DNA of 34,806 nt from assembly GCF_014197795.1 (NCBI RefSeq), contig NZ_JACIGI010000036.1, positions 1 to 34,806 of the forward strand, in the 5' to 3' direction. The translations under genes were made by a program, and so were the position numbers. The notes beneath the pieces are model-generated. The model worked only from the letters and a program-made list of their open reading frames with translations, made no database searches and was not told the origin of the DNA. Positions 17,101 through 24,985 of this stretch are shown one piece after another. This DNA comes from Roseospira goensis. Its GTDB lineage: Bacteria; Pseudomonadota; Alphaproteobacteria; Rhodospirillales; Rhodospirillaceae. Positions within the stretch are counted from its first letter, which is position 1, and each line of letters starts with the position of its first letter.

Positions 17101-17241
17101 GCGGGCGCCATGCGTCTCGGCACGCTGTGCAAGCGCATCGAGATCGCGGCGATGAAGGGCGATGCCGACACGCCGGCCCGCCTCAAGGGCGATCTCCTGC
17201 CGGCCTTCATCGCGGTGGCCGCCGCCGTACGCGCCCTTTGA
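14161..17241 (+). CDS. BarA-type hybrid sensor histidine kinase (PAS, HisKA, HATPase, REC, REC, HPt)
   Basis: A 1026-residue protein with no obvious membrane segment, so probably cytoplasmic. Two PAS-like domains lie at about 20-135 and 205-325, joined by a coiled coil. The kinase core has the phospho-acceptor His351 (ATMSHEIRTPMNG), the N box near 464-474 (NLVGNAIKFTE), DTGIG near 508 and GGTGLGLSI near 537. The first receiver (about 592-715) keeps Asp647 but has Trp-Pro where the conserved Lys-Pro should be. The second (about 753-878) is complete, with Asp803 (TDCHMPEMDG) and Lys859 (YLTKP). After a Pro/Ala-rich linker comes an HPt domain with His972 (AAHSAAGAARSAG). This is a full internal phosphorelay that must pass phosphate to an unlinked response regulator. 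Start by ATG at 14161 or 14167. Confidence 0.93.
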   Translation: MAMTDSRAGTALAAPPRLDGAGWRAILEHSPFGIALVDADGRTLFVNQRLADMLGRDRDSLQSVRLPDLYPDLPQAARMRELIAGHAHGGEHEVRLGVRTPGGQTEDRWFQVWCQAVRIDGRDAVTCWHQDVTHRHMEPTDLEDLHAELQVRIAERTRAMGVEITESRYAEAALREANDFLERKVEERTRHLRREVDQRRRAEHEREQTEMELLELIEKAPIAVGIADRDGRFLFWNPPFFRLGRQRMEDTGKIAFGLAFTDPELMPALQARVNAGEAVENVEAHLLTGDDDPRWVLVSMRGLAFEGQPALLTWVFDITDMKAQAEALEEARQAAEASARAKSAFLATMSHEIRTPMNGVITMAEMLGQTDLDADQRHMLGVVTESANALLSIIDEILDFSKIEAGRVTLDEVPLSLEQITERVADLLGPKADQKGLDLLCRVDPRLPDRHRGDLNRLRQILVNLVGNAIKFTERGHVTIAVDPCAGDDRPQTDGPAAPRLVRLSVADTGIGLTDAQINGLFQPFSQADSSTQRRFGGTGLGLSICRTLADLMGGRIGVDSTPGQGSTFWIEVPLTPDPAAEDRPAPDLTGARVLVVGDSTPSRHRLADILATFGATVATAADGDALRSALMQSLVSERPFHAVILDRRLDGQAAIHHLDAVLRIGASAPPRVLIVASRGRLETRQYADRAGVAGVIGWPLHRAETGTLVSIALGRTTPAASAAGARDAAGPSEGGARGYVAPAREAAMAAGCLVLVAEDNPTNQTVIRILLDRLGLVADIAGNGVEALARFRAQPYGLVVTDCHMPEMDGYELAGRIRAVEAEEATGRHTPIIALTADAITGTAQLCLDRGMDDYLTKPVALSDLDAAIRRWLPRAAALRRPREAADTPAPAPTLAHTPAPTPAPVGDDPAAAADDEPILDLRPIGELVGGDRDMMRQLLADFVAVTETDVSATLSALDRGDLDGALKAAHSAAGAARSAGAMRLGTLCKRIEIAAMKGDADTPARLKGDLLPAFIAVAAAVRAL

Positions 17242-17283
17242 GGGATCCGGCTGGCGCGGTCCGCGGGGCGAACCGTCGCGGGG

Positions 17284-17469
17284 TCAGCCCGCCGGCTCGT
17301 CCTCTTCGACCCGGCCGCTGGTCAGGATGATGGTGATGACCATGATCAACGCGGTCAACGCCAGCACGACGTAGATGATCCACCACTGCTGGAACACGAA
17401 CACGGCCAGATAGCCGAGCAGGCCGGCCAGCGCGACGGCCATGATGAGGATCAGCTTGACGGTAACCAT
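17284..17469 (-). CDS. Small two-helix membrane protein
   Basis: A 61-residue protein starting [20 protein letters not shown]. It has two membrane helices (about 4-24 and 29-52) joined by a short loop with WW, then an acidic tail ([11 protein letters not shown]). A ribosome binding site (AGGGAG) precedes the start at 17469. It is convergent with the histidine kinase (43 bp between stops) and divergent from the DUF1538 operon. I recognise no family. Small proteins like this often modulate larger membrane complexes, but nothing here proves a partner. Confidence 0.7.
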   Translation of the reverse strand: MVTVKLILIMAVALAGLLGYLAVFVFQQWWIIYVVLALTALIMVITIILTSGRVEEDEPAG

Positions 17470-17633
17470 GGGCCTGATCTCCCTGGGGTGTGCTCCGGTG
17501 GCGCTCGCCGCGCCGCGCGGTCCGGTTCCGCGCCCTGTCCCGGAGGCCGGCCCGCGACGCGACCGCAGCCGCACGGGCTTGTTCCGGATACCGGATCCCC
17601 GCCACCCTGTCCAGCATGCGCCGGCCGGCCGCA

Positions 17634-17662
17634 TTGACAGGCCCCGGACCAGCCCCCAAGGT
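17634..17662 (+). promoter_or_regulatory. Candidate promoter of the DUF1538-PII-CBS-antiporter operon
   Basis: A perfect -35, TTGACA (17634-17639), is followed after 17 bp by CAAGGT (17657-17662), a weak -10. It lies in the 253-bp divergent gap, about 60 bases ahead of the first gene. A weak -10 with a perfect -35 would suit an activated promoter. Confidence 0.45.
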
Positions 17663-17722
17663 CGCAGGACCCTGCGCGGGCCGCCGGCCCCGCCCCGCCC
17701 GCCACCGCCCACGGCCGACCGC

Positions 17723-18457
17723 ATGCGCCATGCTCTCCGGTCCTTCCTGATGCTGCTGCTGGGCGCCCTGCGCGACCTGGCCCCGATCATCCTGGTGATC
17801 GGCTTCTTTCAGGTGGTGGTGTTGCAGCAGCCCCTGCCCGACCCGGTGCCGATCGGCGTCGGCCTCGTCCTGGTGCTGCTGGGCATGGCGCTGTTCGTCC
17901 AGGGCCTGGAGATGGGCCTGTTCCCCCTCGGCGAGTCCATGGCCCATGCCTTCGCCCGCAAGGGCAGCCTGGCCTGGCTGCTGGCCTTCGCCTTTGCCCT
18001 GGGCTTCGGCACGACGGTGGCCGAACCCGCCCTGATCGCGGTGGCCGCGGAGGCCGCCGAGGCGGTGGCGGCGGCCGGCCTGATCGCGTCCGACGCCGAC
18101 AGCCGCGCCACCTATGCCCTGGGGCTACGCTACACCGTGGCCCTGGCCGTCGGGATCGCGATCCTGGTCGGCGTGTTCCGCATCATCAAGGGCTGGCCGG
18201 TGCAGATTCTCATCATCGGCGGATATCTGGTGGTGGTCCTGCTGACCTTCGTGGCCCCGCCGGAGATCGTCGGGGTGGCCTATGATTCGGGCGGCGTGAC
18301 CACCTCCACCATCACCGTCCCGCTGGTCACCGCGCTCGGCGTCGGTCTGGCGACGATGCTGAAGGGGCGCAACCCGCTGATCGACGGCTTCGGCCTGATC
18401 GCCTTCGCCAGCCTGACGCCGATGATGTTCGTGATGCTCTACGGCCTGGTTTACTGA
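17723..18457 (+). CDS. DUF1538 integral membrane protein, first copy
   Basis: A 244-residue protein with about seven hydrophobic helices. It carries the DUF1538 signatures: [27 protein letters not shown], then [20 protein letters not shown] and [18 protein letters not shown]. Glu and Asp residues inside otherwise hydrophobic segments ([14 protein letters not shown]) are the kind of buried acids used for cation binding in transporters, but no substrate is established for the family. It is the first of two paralogous copies followed by a PII-like gene, a CBS gene and a cation antiporter. I start it at the ATG at 17723; the in-frame region upstream to 17441 is low-complexity and not coding. Confidence 0.9.
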   Translation: MRHALRSFLMLLLGALRDLAPIILVIGFFQVVVLQQPLPDPVPIGVGLVLVLLGMALFVQGLEMGLFPLGESMAHAFARKGSLAWLLAFAFALGFGTTVAEPALIAVAAEAAEAVAAAGLIASDADSRATYALGLRYTVALAVGIAILVGVFRIIKGWPVQILIIGGYLVVVLLTFVAPPEIVGVAYDSGGVTTSTITVPLVTALGVGLATMLKGRNPLIDGFGLIAFASLTPMMFVMLYGLVY

Positions 18458-18484
18458 CGGCCCGACCGGGAAGGACGCCCCGCC

Positions 18485-19276
18485 GTGATCCCGCTGATCC
18501 AGCTCGTCGACACACTGTGGACCACGATCCTGGACGTCGCCCCGATCCTGCTCATCCTGGTGCTGTTCCAGGTGCTGGTCCTGCGCCAGAAGGTGCCGCA
18601 CCTGCGCCGCATGGTGCTGGGCTTCGTCTACGTGGTGCTGGGCCTGGACCTGTTCCTGGTCGGCCTGGAAATGGCCCTGTTCCCGCTCGGCGAGATCATG
18701 GCGCGCCAGCTCACGGCGCCGGCCTTCATGGGCATCGACGCCGCCGGGGCTGTACACCTCGGATGGCGCGACTATCTTTGGGTCTACGCCTTCGCAGCGG
18801 CGGTCGGCTTTTCCACCACCATCGCCGAGCCGGCCTTGATCGCGGTCAGCCTGAAGGTGACCGAAGCGTCGGGCGGTTCGGTGCGGGCCTGGGGGCTGCG
18901 CGTGGCCGTGGCGGTGGGCGTGGCCGTCGGCGTCGCGCTGGGGGCCCTGCGCATTGTCACCGGCTGGTCCTTGCCCTTGCTCATCATCATCGGCTATGTG
19001 GTCGTCATCATCCAGACCCTGGTCGCGCCGCGCCAGATCATCCCGCTCGCCTACGATTCCGGCGGCGTGACCACCTCGACCGTGACGGTGCCGCTGGTCA
19101 CCGCCCTGGGGCTGGGTCTGGCCTCCAACATCCCGGGGCGCAGCCCCCTGCTCGACGGCTTCGGCCTGATCGCGCTGGCCAGCCTGTTCCCCATGATCTC
19201 GGTCATGGGCTACGCGCAGGTGGGGCAGATCCTGGCCCGCCGCGCCGCCCGCCGCCAAGCGCGCGAGGAGTCATGA
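18485..19276 (+). CDS. DUF1538 integral membrane protein, second copy
   Basis: A 263-residue paralogue of the preceding gene. It shares [47 protein letters not shown] and SPLLDGFGLIALASLFPM at matching places. An insertion after the second signature (GIDAAGAVHLGWRDYLWVYA) distinguishes it. It starts with GTG behind GGAAGGAC, 27 bp after the previous stop, and its stop overlaps the PII-like start by ATGA. In other bacteria DUF1538 domains occur as tandem fusions, so the two proteins probably form a heterodimer here. The substrate is unknown. Confidence 0.9.
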   Translation: MIPLIQLVDTLWTTILDVAPILLILVLFQVLVLRQKVPHLRRMVLGFVYVVLGLDLFLVGLEMALFPLGEIMARQLTAPAFMGIDAAGAVHLGWRDYLWVYAFAAAVGFSTTIAEPALIAVSLKVTEASGGSVRAWGLRVAVAVGVAVGVALGALRIVTGWSLPLLIIIGYVVVIIQTLVAPRQIIPLAYDSGGVTTSTVTVPLVTALGLGLASNIPGRSPLLDGFGLIALASLFPMISVMGYAQVGQILARRAARRQAREES

Positions 19277-19623
19277 AGTTTAAGCTCATCATCGCCAGCG
19301 TGGCGGACGACATCACCGACACGGTGGTCGAGGCCGCCCGCACCGAAGGCGCCACCGGCTGCACCGTCATCACCAGCGCGCGCGGTGAGGGCCTGCGCAA
19401 GGCCAAGACGTTCCTGGGCCTCGACCTGACGGGGGCCCGCGACATCGTGCTCATCATCGTCGAGCAGCACCTGGCGCGCCGCATCCTGGAGACGATCGGC
19501 CGGGCCGGGTCGTTCGACGCTCACCCCGGGGCCGGCGTCGCCATCGTCGTTGACGTCGAGGATGCCATCGGCCTGGGCAGCCAGATGCACACCATCCAGA
19601 CCGAGATCGAGGACGAGATATGA
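19273..19623 (+). CDS. Divergent PII-family signalling protein linked to DUF1538
   Basis: A 116-residue protein that follows the PII fold order: strand MKFKLIIASV, helix, strand CTVITSARGEG, a T-loop-like segment (LRKAKTFLGLDLTGARD), strand IVLIIVEQH, helix, then GAGVAIVVDVEDAIGL. Compared with the canonical GlnK at 32865-33203 it lacks the GFGRQKG motif and Tyr51 (Asp here), so uridylylation control is not expected, and its T-loop is shorter. PII proteins bind ATP/ADP and often plug or gate membrane proteins through the T-loop; the operon suggests the DUF1538 pair as partner. Start and stop overlap the neighbours by ATGA on both sides. Confidence 0.85.
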   Translation: MKFKLIIASVADDITDTVVEAARTEGATGCTVITSARGEGLRKAKTFLGLDLTGARDIVLIIVEQHLARRILETIGRAGSFDAHPGAGVAIVVDVEDAIGLGSQMHTIQTEIEDEI

Positions 19624-20054
19624 GCGGCAAACCCTATCGGGCGGTCCGCCAGGTCATGTCGGGCACCCCCTACCTGATCGAGGGCATGGCCACCGTCGCC
19701 GAGGCCGTGCGCCTGATGAAGGACAAGGGGGTCAGTTCGCTGGTCATCCGCAAGCGCCACGACGGCGATGAGTACGGCATGGTGGTCATCCAGGACATCG
19801 CCGACAAGGTCATCGCCCAGGACCGCGCGCCGGACCGGGTCAATGTCTACGAGATCATGAGCAAACCGCTGATCGCCGTGCAGGCGGACATGGACGTCAA
19901 GTATGCCATCCGCCTGCTGGGCCGGTTCCGGCTGTCGCGGGCCATCGTCCTCGACCACGGCGCGTTGGTGGGCATCACCACCTTGCGCGACCTCGTCTTG
20001 GCCCACCTCACCGGCGATGAGACGGTTACCCCGGCGCCCGCGGAGACCACCTGA
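19620..20054 (+). CDS. Two-CBS-domain protein
   Basis: A 144-residue stand-alone CBS pair. The first repeat spans about 8-68 (VRQVMSGTPYLIEGMATVAE, then GVSSLVIRKR, then GMVVIQDIADKVI). The second spans about 75-132 (VNVYEIMSKPLIAVQADMDV, then SRAIVLDHGALVGITTLRDL). Such pairs usually bind adenine nucleotides and regulate an attached or partner protein. Together with the PII-like protein, this gives the operon two potential adenylate sensors. The start overlaps the PII-like stop by ATGA. The next gene starts one base after its stop. Confidence 0.92.
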   Translation: MSGKPYRAVRQVMSGTPYLIEGMATVAEAVRLMKDKGVSSLVIRKRHDGDEYGMVVIQDIADKVIAQDRAPDRVNVYEIMSKPLIAVQADMDVKYAIRLLGRFRLSRAIVLDHGALVGITTLRDLVLAHLTGDETVTPAPAETT

Positions 20055-20055
20055 C

Positions 20056-21051
20056 GTGTTCACGGCCATCGTATTCCTGATCGCGGGCGTCGTGCTGCTG
20101 CCGGTCGCCTCCAACACTCTTGTCAGCGGTGCGGTCGCCCTGTCGGAACGCCTCGGCGTCTCGCCGCTTCTGGTCGCCCTGACGGTGGTGGCCTTCGGCA
20201 CCTCGCTGCCCGAACTCGTGGTCTGCCTGGAGGCCGCCCTGAGCGGTTCCCCGGGGATCGCCGTCGGCAACGTCGTGGGCTCCAACATCGCCAACGTCCT
20301 GCTCATCCTGGGCGCCGCCGCGGTGCTCAAGCCCATCGCCTGCGAACCGCGCGCCTTCCTGCGCGACAGCCTCATCATGGTCGTCACCACGGCGCTGTTC
20401 ATCGGGCTGGCGCTCGGAGGGGTGATCCCGCGTTGGCAGGGCCTGACCATGCTGGGCCTGCTGCTGCTGTTCGTGGTTTATTCCTACTGGCGCGAGTCCC
20501 GCGGCGCGGACGCGGCGGAGGCGCATCTGGCGGAGGTGGAGGAGTTCGAGGGCCTCAAGGACCGCCCCTGGGCGGTCATCATCGGGGCCATCGTGCTGGG
20601 CCTGATCGGCGTCGTGGCCGGGGCCCACCTGCTGGTCGAGGGCGCCGTCGTGATCGCCCGCGCCCTTGGGGTCTCGGAAGAGGTCATCGGGCTGACCATG
20701 GTGGCCCTGGGCACCTCGCTGCCGGAACTCGCCGTCGCGGTCGTGGCGGCGCTGAAGGGCCATTCGGACGTCGCCGTCGGCAACGTGGTCGGCTCCAACA
20801 TCTTCAACATCCTGGCCATCGTCGGCGCGACCGCGGCGGTGATCCCGATCGAGATCCCGCCGCAGATCCTGCGCTTCGACATCTGGGCGATGGCCGCCGT
20901 GTCGGTGCTGATGATCCCGGTCCTGCTCAGCGGGCGGCGCATGGGACGAGGGGAGGCCGCGGGCTTCCTGGTCCTCTACGCCGGCTACACCACCCTGCAG
21001 TACGTCGGCGTGGACCGCGTCTTCGGACCCGTCGCGGCCATGGCCGGCTGA
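20056..21051 (+). CDS. CaCA-family cation antiporter (YrbG-like sodium/calcium exchanger)
   Basis: A 331-residue membrane protein with about ten helices in two inverted halves. Each half has the alpha-repeat signature: AFGTSLPELVVCLEAAL with AVGNVVGSNIANVLLI in the first, and ALGTSLPELAVAVVAALKG with AVGNVVGSNIFNILAI in the second. The Glu in each GTSLPE and the Asn in GSN coordinate the cation in this family. A charged loop (RESRGADAAEAHLAEVEEFEG) links the halves. The start is GTG, one base after the CBS stop. It is the last gene of the operon; linkage to DUF1538, PII-like and CBS proteins suggests controlled cation flux. The ion (calcium, or another) is not fixed by sequence. Confidence 0.9.
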   Translation: MFTAIVFLIAGVVLLPVASNTLVSGAVALSERLGVSPLLVALTVVAFGTSLPELVVCLEAALSGSPGIAVGNVVGSNIANVLLILGAAAVLKPIACEPRAFLRDSLIMVVTTALFIGLALGGVIPRWQGLTMLGLLLLFVVYSYWRESRGADAAEAHLAEVEEFEGLKDRPWAVIIGAIVLGLIGVVAGAHLLVEGAVVIARALGVSEEVIGLTMVALGTSLPELAVAVVAALKGHSDVAVGNVVGSNIFNILAIVGATAAVIPIEIPPQILRFDIWAMAAVSVLMIPVLLSGRRMGRGEAAGFLVLYAGYTTLQYVGVDRVFGPVAAMAG

Positions 21052-21111
21052 TCCATCCGCCGTTCGCGTGCGTCCAACGGGTTTCCGCCTCGCAGCCGAT
21101 GGGACCGTCCG

Positions 21112-21906
21112 ATGACCGCCGCCCTGCCCGAAACCGTTCCGCCTTATGCCCTTGTCACCGGCGCTGGCCAGCGCATCGGCCGTGCCCTGGCGCTGGAGCT
21201 GGCCGCCGCCGGCTGCGCCGTCGCGGTGCATTACCGCCACTCCGCAGAGCCGGCCCGGGAGACCCGTGCCCTGATCGAAGCCGCTGGCGGCCGGGCCGTC
21301 ACCGTGGCGGCGGATCTGTCGGACGAGGCCGACACCGGTCCGCTGGTGGCGCGCGCCGCCGAGGCCCTGGGCGGCCCCATCGGGGTGCTGGTCAACAACG
21401 CCTCGACGTTCGAATACGACGCCTGGGACACGGCCACGCGGGAGAGCTGGGACCGCCACCTGGAGCCCAACCTGCGGGCCCCCTTCGTGCTGACCCAGGC
21501 GCTGGCGCGCGCCCTGCCGGCCGAGGCCGAGGGGGTCGTCCTGAACATGATCGACGAGCGGGTGTGGAACCTGACGCCGCACTTCGTCAGCTACACGGTC
21601 AGCAAGGCCGGGCTGTGGGCGCTGACCCAGAGCCTGGCGCTGGCGCTGGCGCCGCGCGTGCGCGTCAACGGCATCGGCCCCGGCCCCGCGCTGCCCAGCC
21701 CGCGCCAGACCCAGGCCCAGTTCGACGCCCAGTGCGCCGCCATGCCGTTGCAGCGCGGCACCGACCCCGACGAGATCCGGCGCGCCGCCCGGTTTGTCCT
21801 TGCGGCGCGGTCGATGACGGGTCAAATGATAGCCCTTGATGGGGGTCAGCACCTGGCCTGGGCCTGGCCGGCACGCGGCGGCCTCGCCGACATGCCCGAG
21901 GAGTGA
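21112..21906 (+). CDS. folM: Pteridine reductase-like SDR (FolM/PTR1 type)
   Basis: A 264-residue short-chain dehydrogenase. The cofactor motif is TGAGQRIG (16-23), the TGxxxRxG form typical of PTR1 and FolM and suited to NADPH, followed by LVNNAS at about 93. In place of the usual catalytic Ser it has Asp148 (NMIDER), with Tyr161 and Lys165 (SYTVSKAG). The Asp-Tyr spacing of 13 equals that of PTR1, which supports pteridine rather than ordinary alcohol substrates. FolM reduces dihydromonapterin or dihydrofolate to the tetrahydro form. The folB-like gene downstream fits the same pathway. The gene symbol is a best guess, since the group is not fully resolved by sequence. Confidence 0.8.
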   Translation: MTAALPETVPPYALVTGAGQRIGRALALELAAAGCAVAVHYRHSAEPARETRALIEAAGGRAVTVAADLSDEADTGPLVARAAEALGGPIGVLVNNASTFEYDAWDTATRESWDRHLEPNLRAPFVLTQALARALPAEAEGVVLNMIDERVWNLTPHFVSYTVSKAGLWALTQSLALALAPRVRVNGIGPGPALPSPRQTQAQFDAQCAAMPLQRGTDPDEIRRAARFVLAARSMTGQMIALDGGQHLAWAWPARGGLADMPEE

Positions 21907-22001
21907 CCCGCCGACACCGCCGCCGGTGCGCACGGCCTCGCGGCCGAGGACGCGGGACCGGCGTCGCCGTGTCACGTCCTCCCTCCGGCATGGATGGTCC
22001 G

Positions 22002-22427
22002 ATGAGCCCTCGCTCCAAGCTGTACACCACGGCCCCGCCCGACCCGCTGGCGGACGCCGAGGCGGGTCTGCGCCATGTGTTCGTGCGCGATCTGGTCCTG
22101 GGCGCCCGGATCGGGGTGCACGCGCACGAGCAGAGCGGGCCGCAGCGCATCCGCCTCAATCTCGATCTGGCGGTGCGCGAGGGGGCGGTCGACCTGGAGG
22201 ACCGCCTGGAGAACGTGGTCTGCTACGAAGCGGTGTTGGACCGGGTCCGCGCCATCGTCGAGGCCGGGCACGTGAATCTGGTTGAGACCCTGGCCGAACG
22301 CATCGCCCAGACCTGCCTGGAGGACTCGCGGGTGCGCCGGGCCCAGGTCAAGGTGGAGAAGCTGGACGTGTTCCCGGAGGCCGCCAGCGTCGGCGTCACG
22401 ATCGAACGTCTCAACCCGTTCGGATGA
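22002..22427 (+). CDS. folB: Dihydroneopterin aldolase (FolB family)
   Basis: A 141-residue protein (from 22002) of the T-fold FolB family. Signatures are HVFVRDLVLGARIGVHAHEQ, a conserved Glu near QRIRLNLDLAV, NVVCYEAVLDRVRAIVEAGH, VNLVETLAERIAQTCLE and a beta-hairpin end (AQVKVEKLDVFPEAASVGVTIER). FolB cleaves dihydroneopterin to 6-hydroxymethyl-dihydropterin and glycolaldehyde, an early step of folate synthesis. It has an N-terminal extension of about 25 residues before the domain. An alternative ATG at 21990 would add four residues. It follows the FolM-like gene by 95 bp and probably shares its transcript. Confidence 0.85.
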   Translation: MSPRSKLYTTAPPDPLADAEAGLRHVFVRDLVLGARIGVHAHEQSGPQRIRLNLDLAVREGAVDLEDRLENVVCYEAVLDRVRAIVEAGHVNLVETLAERIAQTCLEDSRVRRAQVKVEKLDVFPEAASVGVTIERLNPFG

Positions 22428-23038
22428 GGGAGTCCGACCGGAGGCCGGAACGACAGGATGACGCGATCCGCCCACGGGCGGGTCGTCCCCGCGTGCCGAA
22501 CCGGGGACGTGCGCTTGCGGCCCCGAGTCACCGGACACGCGCCCCCCGGTAAGGCCCCGGAATCAGTGGGAGTCGCCGGCCGGCGCGAGTTGTGCACAGG
22601 CGAAACGAGGACCGCGCACCGACATCCCGCTGTCAAGAACCAGGGGCCGTGGCCGGGCCGGGTTCCCCTCGAAAAATCCAAAATCATTGAAAATCAGAGA
22701 GATACGGCTATTGCCCATTTCTTGGTCACCGCGATGAATCGCCCGGAATCCTTGGGAGTCGCGCCAGCCAAGCACACACCTCCCACAAGGTTATCCACAG
22801 CTTCCGTGGATACAAAAGCGCTTGTCACACACCGCCCGATCGTCTTGGCCACCGAGTCGAACCGCCGCATGTCTCCGACCCCTGACAGACACGCGATCAT
22901 GGCCCGTCAGACCGCCGCAACACCCTTGGCTATGCCTCCGGTCGGCCCGCCGGCATCCTCCTTTGGATCCCCACGTCGGCGGACGAGGCCCGAGCCGGCC
23001 GCGCCGACCAACGGCGCCGGCCGAGGACGGATGGTCGC
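22428..23038. other. 611-bp gap before uvrC, AT-richer than the genome around it
   Basis: No convincing gene is visible. The open frame 22458-23042 is antisense-like and poor in protein character, and the two minus-strand frames at 22563-22775 and 22694-22900 lack ribosome sites. From 22672 to 22735 the DNA is unusually AT-rich for this window (GAAAAATCC, AAAATCATTG, GAAAATCAG). Further right are a perfect DnaA box (22791-22799) and several CACA/TGTG elements (22589-22600, 22771-22787, 22824-22832). A GC hairpin-like stretch lies at 22641-22669. The gap may hold a regulatory region of uvrC, a small RNA or a replication-related site. Confidence 0.4.
22791..22813. promoter_or_regulatory. Perfect DnaA box with inverted partner
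   Basis: TTATCCACA at 22791-22799 is the exact consensus DnaA box. CGTGGATAC at 22805-22813 is a weaker copy on the other strand (seven of nine). The two form a 7-bp inverted repeat, TATCCAC and GTGGATA, with a 7-base spacer. A third weak copy, TTGTGCACA, is at 22590-22598. In a genome this GC-rich a chance perfect box in 35 kb is unlikely. Confidence 0.5.
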
Positions 23039-24952
23039 ATGATGGACCCGCTGCCGCCGTCCCCCGGCCAGGGCACCGAGGACATGGCGGACGTCGCCGG
23101 GGACCGCGCCGGCGTCGCCGTCATCGCCGCCACCCTGCGCACGCTGCCCGACACGCCCGGCGTCTACCGCATGCTCGACCGCAGCGGTGACGCCCTCTAC
23201 GTCGGCAAGGCGCGCAGCCTGAAGAAGCGGGTGGTCGCCTATACCCGCCCCGAGCGGCTGCCGGTGCGGTTGCAGCGGATGATCGCCGCCACGGCCCGGA
23301 TGGAGATCGTCACCACCCACACCGAGGCCGAGGCGCTGCTGCTTGAGAGCAACCTCATCAAGAAGCTCAAGCCGCGCTACAATATCCTGCTGCGCGACGA
23401 CAAGTCGTTCCCCTACATCCTGATCGGGACCGATCACGACTACCCGCGCGTGCTCAAGCATCGCGGCCCGCGCACCCGGCCGGGCCAGTACCACGGCCCC
23501 TACGCCTCCGCCGGCGCGGTCAACCGCACCCTGGTGGCCCTGCAGAAGGCGTTCCTGCTGCGCTCCTGCCCGGACACGGTGTTCGCCAACCGCACCCGCC
23601 CGTGCCTGCTCTACCAGATCAAGCGCTGCTGCGCGCCTTGCGTCGGCCGGGTCAGCGAGCCCGAGTACGCCGCCCTGGTGGAGCAGGCCCGCGCCTTCCT
23701 GGAGGGCCGCAGTCAGGACATGCAGCGCGACCTGGCGCACAGGATGGAAGACGCCAGCGCCCGCCTGGCCTTCGAGGAAGCGGCGATCTACCGCGACCGC
23801 ATTCGCGCCCTGACCAGTGTGCAGTCGCATCAGGACATCACCCTGCCCGGCCTTGGCGAGGCCGACGTGGTGGCCGTGCATCAGGCCGGCGGCCAGACCT
23901 GTATCCAGGTGTTCTTCTTCCGCGCCGGCAACAACCACGGCAACCGGGCCTACTTCCCCGCCCACGCCCGGGAAGATGCCGCCGGTACGGTACTTGAGGC
24001 GTTCCTGGGACAGTTCTACGCCCGCCAGATGCCGCCGCGGGTGATCCTACTCAGCGAGGCAATCCCCCATCCGGAGCTGGTGTCCGAGGCGCTGTCGATC
24101 CGCGCCGAACACAAGGTCTCGCTGCACGTGCCCCAGCGCGGCCAGCGCCGCAAGGTGGTCGACCATGCCCTGACCAACGCCCGCGAGGCCCTGGCCCGTC
24201 GGCTGGCCGAGACCTCGGCCCATCGCACGCTGCTGGAGGGTCTGGCCGAGCTGCTGGGGCTGGAGGCCGCCCCGGAGCGCATCGAGGTCTACGACAACTC
24301 CCACATCTCCGGCACCAACCCGATCGGCGCCATGATCGTCTGCGGACCGGAGGGGTTCCAGAAAACCTCGTACCGCACGTTCAACATCCGCCACGCCGAC
24401 GTCACGGCCGACGACTACGCCATGATGCGCGAGGTCATGGAGCGCCGCTTCGCCCGCGCCATGAAGGAGGACCCGGACCGCACCCGCGGCCAATGGCCCG
24501 ACCTGGTGCTGATCGACGGCGGCCAGGGCCAGCTTCGCGCGGCCTGCGGGGTGCTCGAAGACCTGGGCATCGAGGACGTACCCCTGGTCGGCGTCGCCAA
24601 GGGACCGGACCGCGATGCCGGGCGCGAGCGCTTCTTCCTGCCCGACCGGCCGTCGTTCCTGTTGCCGCCCAACCATCCCGTGCTGTATTTCGTGCAACGG
24701 CTGCGGGACGAGGCGCACCGCTTTGCCGTCGCCGGCCACCAGGCCCGGCGCAAGAAAGCGGCCGCCGTCAACCCACTGGACGCCATTCCGGGGATCGGGG
24801 CGGCGCGCAAGAAGGCGCTCATGCACCACTTCGGTTCGGCCAAGGCGGTCGCCGCCGCCGGTCTCGCCGATCTGGAGGCGGTCGAGGGCATCAGCGCCGG
24901 CCTGGCCCGGAAAATCTACGAAACGTTTCATGGTGCGGGCGAGAAAGGATAG
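23039..24952 (+). CDS. uvrC: UvrABC excinuclease subunit C
   Basis: A 637-residue protein with the full UvrC layout. The GIY-YIG nuclease domain is at about 35-120 ([20 protein letters not shown]), which makes the 3' incision. A Cys group follows at about 180-205 ([25 protein letters not shown]) that binds an iron-sulfur cluster. Next comes a UVR helix pair ([20 protein letters not shown]) that contacts UvrB. The RNase H-like domain has [17 protein letters not shown] and [11 protein letters not shown], which makes the 5' incision. Two helix-hairpin-helix motifs end the protein ([20 protein letters not shown], then [16 protein letters not shown]). The start is ATG at 23039; a second ATG follows at 23042. 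The first 30 residues are not conserved in the family. Confidence 0.96.
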   Translation: MMDPLPPSPGQGTEDMADVAGDRAGVAVIAATLRTLPDTPGVYRMLDRSGDALYVGKARSLKKRVVAYTRPERLPVRLQRMIAATARMEIVTTHTEAEALLLESNLIKKLKPRYNILLRDDKSFPYILIGTDHDYPRVLKHRGPRTRPGQYHGPYASAGAVNRTLVALQKAFLLRSCPDTVFANRTRPCLLYQIKRCCAPCVGRVSEPEYAALVEQARAFLEGRSQDMQRDLAHRMEDASARLAFEEAAIYRDRIRALTSVQSHQDITLPGLGEADVVAVHQAGGQTCIQVFFFRAGNNHGNRAYFPAHAREDAAGTVLEAFLGQFYARQMPPRVILLSEAIPHPELVSEALSIRAEHKVSLHVPQRGQRRKVVDHALTNAREALARRLAETSAHRTLLEGLAELLGLEAAPERIEVYDNSHISGTNPIGAMIVCGPEGFQKTSYRTFNIRHADVTADDYAMMREVMERRFARAMKEDPDRTRGQWPDLVLIDGGQGQLRAACGVLEDLGIEDVPLVGVAKGPDRDAGRERFFLPDRPSFLLPPNHPVLYFVQRLRDEAHRFAVAGHQARRKKAAAVNPLDAIPGIGAARKKALMHHFGSAKAVAAAGLADLEAVEGISAGLARKIYETFHGAGEKG

Positions 24953-24985
24953 AGTCCCGACCCCGTGCCCCACAGTGGATCCGTC

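Noticed and set aside
20026-21975. Minus-strand open frame of 649 codons opposite the antiporter and SDR genes
   Set aside because: Antisense of two recognised genes, with long runs of His, Asp, Gln and Arg and no recognisable domain.
22458-23042. Plus-strand open frame of 194 codons before uvrC
   Set aside because: Its composition (Pro, Arg, Thr) and lack of a ribosome site or domain do not look like protein. The two minus-strand frames in the same gap are no better.
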